From: an uncultured Bacteroidales bacterium
GTDB lineage: Bacteria > Bacteroidota > Bacteroidia > Bacteroidales > Bacteroidaceae
Assembly (NCBI GenBank): GCA_902791295.1
Contig: CADAVI010000005.1
Location: 1 to 43,776, forward strand
DNA length: 43,776 bases
Direction: 5' to 3'
This document shows, one piece after another, positions 42,057 through 43,776 of this stretch. The translations under genes and the position numbers were made by a program. Position 1 is the stretch's first letter; each line of letters starts with the position of its first letter. The notes under the pieces are model-generated. The model searched no databases. It had not been told where the DNA came from and saw only the letters and a list, made by a program, of their open reading frames with translations.

Positions 42057-42081
42057 CACCAGTTAAATTCCATTTATCTTT

Positions 42082-43773
42082 ATGCATACAAAAAGCCAAC
42101 TGGAGTCCATGACTATGGACGAACTGCACGCTTTGGCAAGCCAAATCGGTGCGGAATTGAGCAACGATAAGACCACACTCGTCTATAACATCATAGACAA
42201 GGAGAGCGAGCTTCCTCCCGTTCCCGCTGCTGAAGCCCCCAAGAAAAAACGCGGACGCCCCTCGAAGGCCGAGGTGGCTGCACGCGAAAAAGCTGCGGCA
42301 ATGGAAGAAAAGGCAGAGAAAGACCCCGCAGAAAAGCCTGCAGAAAAAAACGAAGAAAAACCTGCCCGCAAGCCGCGCGCCAAGAAGAGTGCGACTACGG
42401 AAGAAAACGCTCCCGCCGAGATTAAGGAGGAGAAGAGCGCCGAAGCCGAGACGCCCAAAAAGAAACGCGCGACAAAAGCGGCCAAAAGCGGCAACGATGC
42501 CGAAGAGACCTTCATCGTGATACACGAAGTGCGTACCACTGAAGATATTCTGGCCGAGATGAGCACCCCCAAAATGCAACTGCAGGACGACACGGAAGAT
42601 CTCACCCGCAACGTGGCGCCCAAAGCCGGAAAAACCCGAGTGGCGGAATACGATTTCGGCGACAGCATCAAGGGAGAGGGCGTGCTGGACATTCAGAATG
42701 ACGGCAGCGCATTCCTGCGCTCCAGCGATTACAACTATATGCCTTCGCCCGACGACATTGCCGTCAACAACCAGCTCATCCGCCTCTATTCGCTCAAGAC
42801 GGGCGACACGGTGAAAGGCACGGTGTTGCCGCCACAAAACGGCAGCCGTTTCTTCCAACTCGCCTCCGTGGACAGCGTCAACGGCTGCGAGCCCCGCAGC
42901 ATCCGCGAGCGCAGCCCCTTCGAACATCTGACGCCGCTCTTCCCCGACGAGAAGTTCCAACTCTGCACCGGTCGGGGCGATAACCTCTCCGTGCGCGTGG
43001 TGGATCTCTTCTCCCCCATCGGCAAGGGACAGCGCGCCCTCATCGTGGCCCAACCCAAAACGGGTAAAACCATTCTGATGAAGGACATCGCCAACGCCAT
43101 TGCCAAGAATCATCCCGAAGCCTATCTCATGATGCTGCTCATCGATGAGCGCCCCGAAGAAGTGACGGATATGGCCCGCACGGTCAATGCCGAAGTGATT
43201 GCCTCCACCTTCGACGAGCCTGCCGACCACCACGTGCGCATCGCCAATCTCGTCCTGGAGAAGGCCAAACGCATGGTAGAGTGCGGCCACGATGTGGTCA
43301 TCTTCCTGGACTCCATCACCCGACTGGCACGCGCCTACAACACCGTGCAGCCTGCCAGCGGCAAGATTCTCACCGGCGGTGTGGACGCCAACGCCATGCA
43401 CAAGCCCAAACGCTTCTTCGGCGCAGCTCGCAACATCGAAAACGGCGGCAGTCTCACCATCATCGCCACAGCCCTGACCGACACCGGAAGCAAGATGGAC
43501 GAAGTCATCTTCGAAGAGTTCAAGGGTACGGGCAACATGGAACTGCAGCTCGACCGCACACTGGCCAACAAACGTATATTCCCCGCAGTCAACATTGTTC
43601 AGTCGAGCACTCGTCGCGACGATCTGCTGCAGGACAAGACGACACTCGACCGCATGTGGATTCTGCGCAAGTTCCTCGCCGACATGAACCCCATCGAGGC
43701 CATGAGCGAGATGAAGTCACGCATCGAGCAGACCCGAAACAACGAGGAGTTCCTGCTCAGTATGAACTCCTGA
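42082..43773 (+). CDS. rho: Transcription termination factor Rho with disordered insertion
   Basis: 563-residue hexameric RNA helicase that ends transcription. N-terminal helical domain (about 1-42: [20 protein letters not shown]). A long charged insertion follows (about 50-170), rich in K, E and A, with an AT-hook-like [11 protein letters not shown]. The RNA-binding cold-shock domain (about 190-265) contains [17 protein letters not shown]. The ATPase core has Walker A AQPKTGKT (near 322), [15 protein letters not shown] and a final LLSMNS. The insertion is a feature of Bacteroidota Rho and has been linked to phase separation in Bacteroides thetaiotaomicron. The gene is complete and ends three bases before the window edge. 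Confidence 0.95.
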   Translation: MHTKSQLESMTMDELHALASQIGAELSNDKTTLVYNIIDKESELPPVPAAEAPKKKRGRPSKAEVAAREKAAAMEEKAEKDPAEKPAEKNEEKPARKPRAKKSATTEENAPAEIKEEKSAEAETPKKKRATKAAKSGNDAEETFIVIHEVRTTEDILAEMSTPKMQLQDDTEDLTRNVAPKAGKTRVAEYDFGDSIKGEGVLDIQNDGSAFLRSSDYNYMPSPDDIAVNNQLIRLYSLKTGDTVKGTVLPPQNGSRFFQLASVDSVNGCEPRSIRERSPFEHLTPLFPDEKFQLCTGRGDNLSVRVVDLFSPIGKGQRALIVAQPKTGKTILMKDIANAIAKNHPEAYLMMLLIDERPEEVTDMARTVNAEVIASTFDEPADHHVRIANLVLEKAKRMVECGHDVVIFLDSITRLARAYNTVQPASGKILTGGVDANAMHKPKRFFGAARNIENGGSLTIIATALTDTGSKMDEVIFEEFKGTGNMELQLDRTLANKRIFPAVNIVQSSTRRDDLLQDKTTLDRMWILRKFLADMNPIEAMSEMKSRIEQTRNNEEFLLSMNS

Positions 43774-43776
43774 CAG

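Noticed and set aside
42004..43401. Minus-strand open frame of 465 codons
   Set aside because: Antisense to rho.

Overview
The window comes from a chromosome of the Bacteroidota, most likely the order Bacteroidales (Prevotella/Bacteroides-like). The evidence is eleven or more TAnnTTTG (-7) promoter boxes placed just before genes, a BACON-domain lipoprotein, a PCMD-type protein, a Bat aerotolerance operon, glycine-lipid type acyltransferases, a class III fructose-bisphosphatase, and a thiamine TonB receptor/PnuT/TPK operon under a TPP riboswitch. I see no rRNA, tRNA, insertion sequence, phage or CRISPR array. Nearly all of the window is ordinary, densely packed core genome.

Layout. 1-3025 (-): an Omp85-type barrel, a PCMD-like secreted protein and the start of nspC. 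3175-6069 (+): fbp and an RluA pseudouridine synthase. 6066-14979 (-): the moxR-DUF58-batA-bat(B-C)-batD-batE operon, ending in a PAP2 phosphatase. BatB and BatC are one continuous protein here. 15085-19393 (-): a ribosome/secretion operon rpmB-rpmG-DUF4295-ftsY-rimO followed by two HU-family genes. The second encodes an HU domain, one membrane helix and a LysM domain. 19438-28505 (-): a polyene/fatty-acid-like biosynthesis cluster (YghO-like protein, ketosynthase, ACP, two hotdog dehydratases, MMPL exporter, CrtI-like oxidoreductase, ketoreductase, LolA-like carrier, hotdog thioesterase). It resembles aryl-polyene clusters but has no visible aromatic-starter enzymes. 28527-30776 (-): an OlsB/GlsB-like N-acyltransferase and a PlsC-type acyltransferase. 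30829-34381 (-): the thiamine salvage operon. 34425-35288 (+): a second PlsC-type acyltransferase. 35257-36308 (-): pfkA. 36325-37666 (+): a BACON lipoprotein and its terminator. 37667-39039: a structured, gene-poor stretch with a 22-nt periodic repeat, a 22-bp perfect hairpin, a probable frameshifted small gene, a DnaQ-like exonuclease and a possible tiny ORF. 39040-41942 (-): an LptD-like protein. 42049-43773 (+): rho with a long disordered insertion.

How the parts fit together. Much of the window concerns the cell envelope: LptD, an Omp85-type barrel, LolA, an MMPL exporter, N- and O-acyltransferases for amino-acid lipids, the polyene-like lipid cluster, PAP2 and the Bat complex. The features most worth a second look are the HU-TM-LysM protein (a possible nucleoid-to-wall tether), the reduced polyene-like cluster, the BatB-BatC fusion, an Asp-to-Asn change at the expected Mg-binding position of PfkA, and the 37.7-39.0 kb region.
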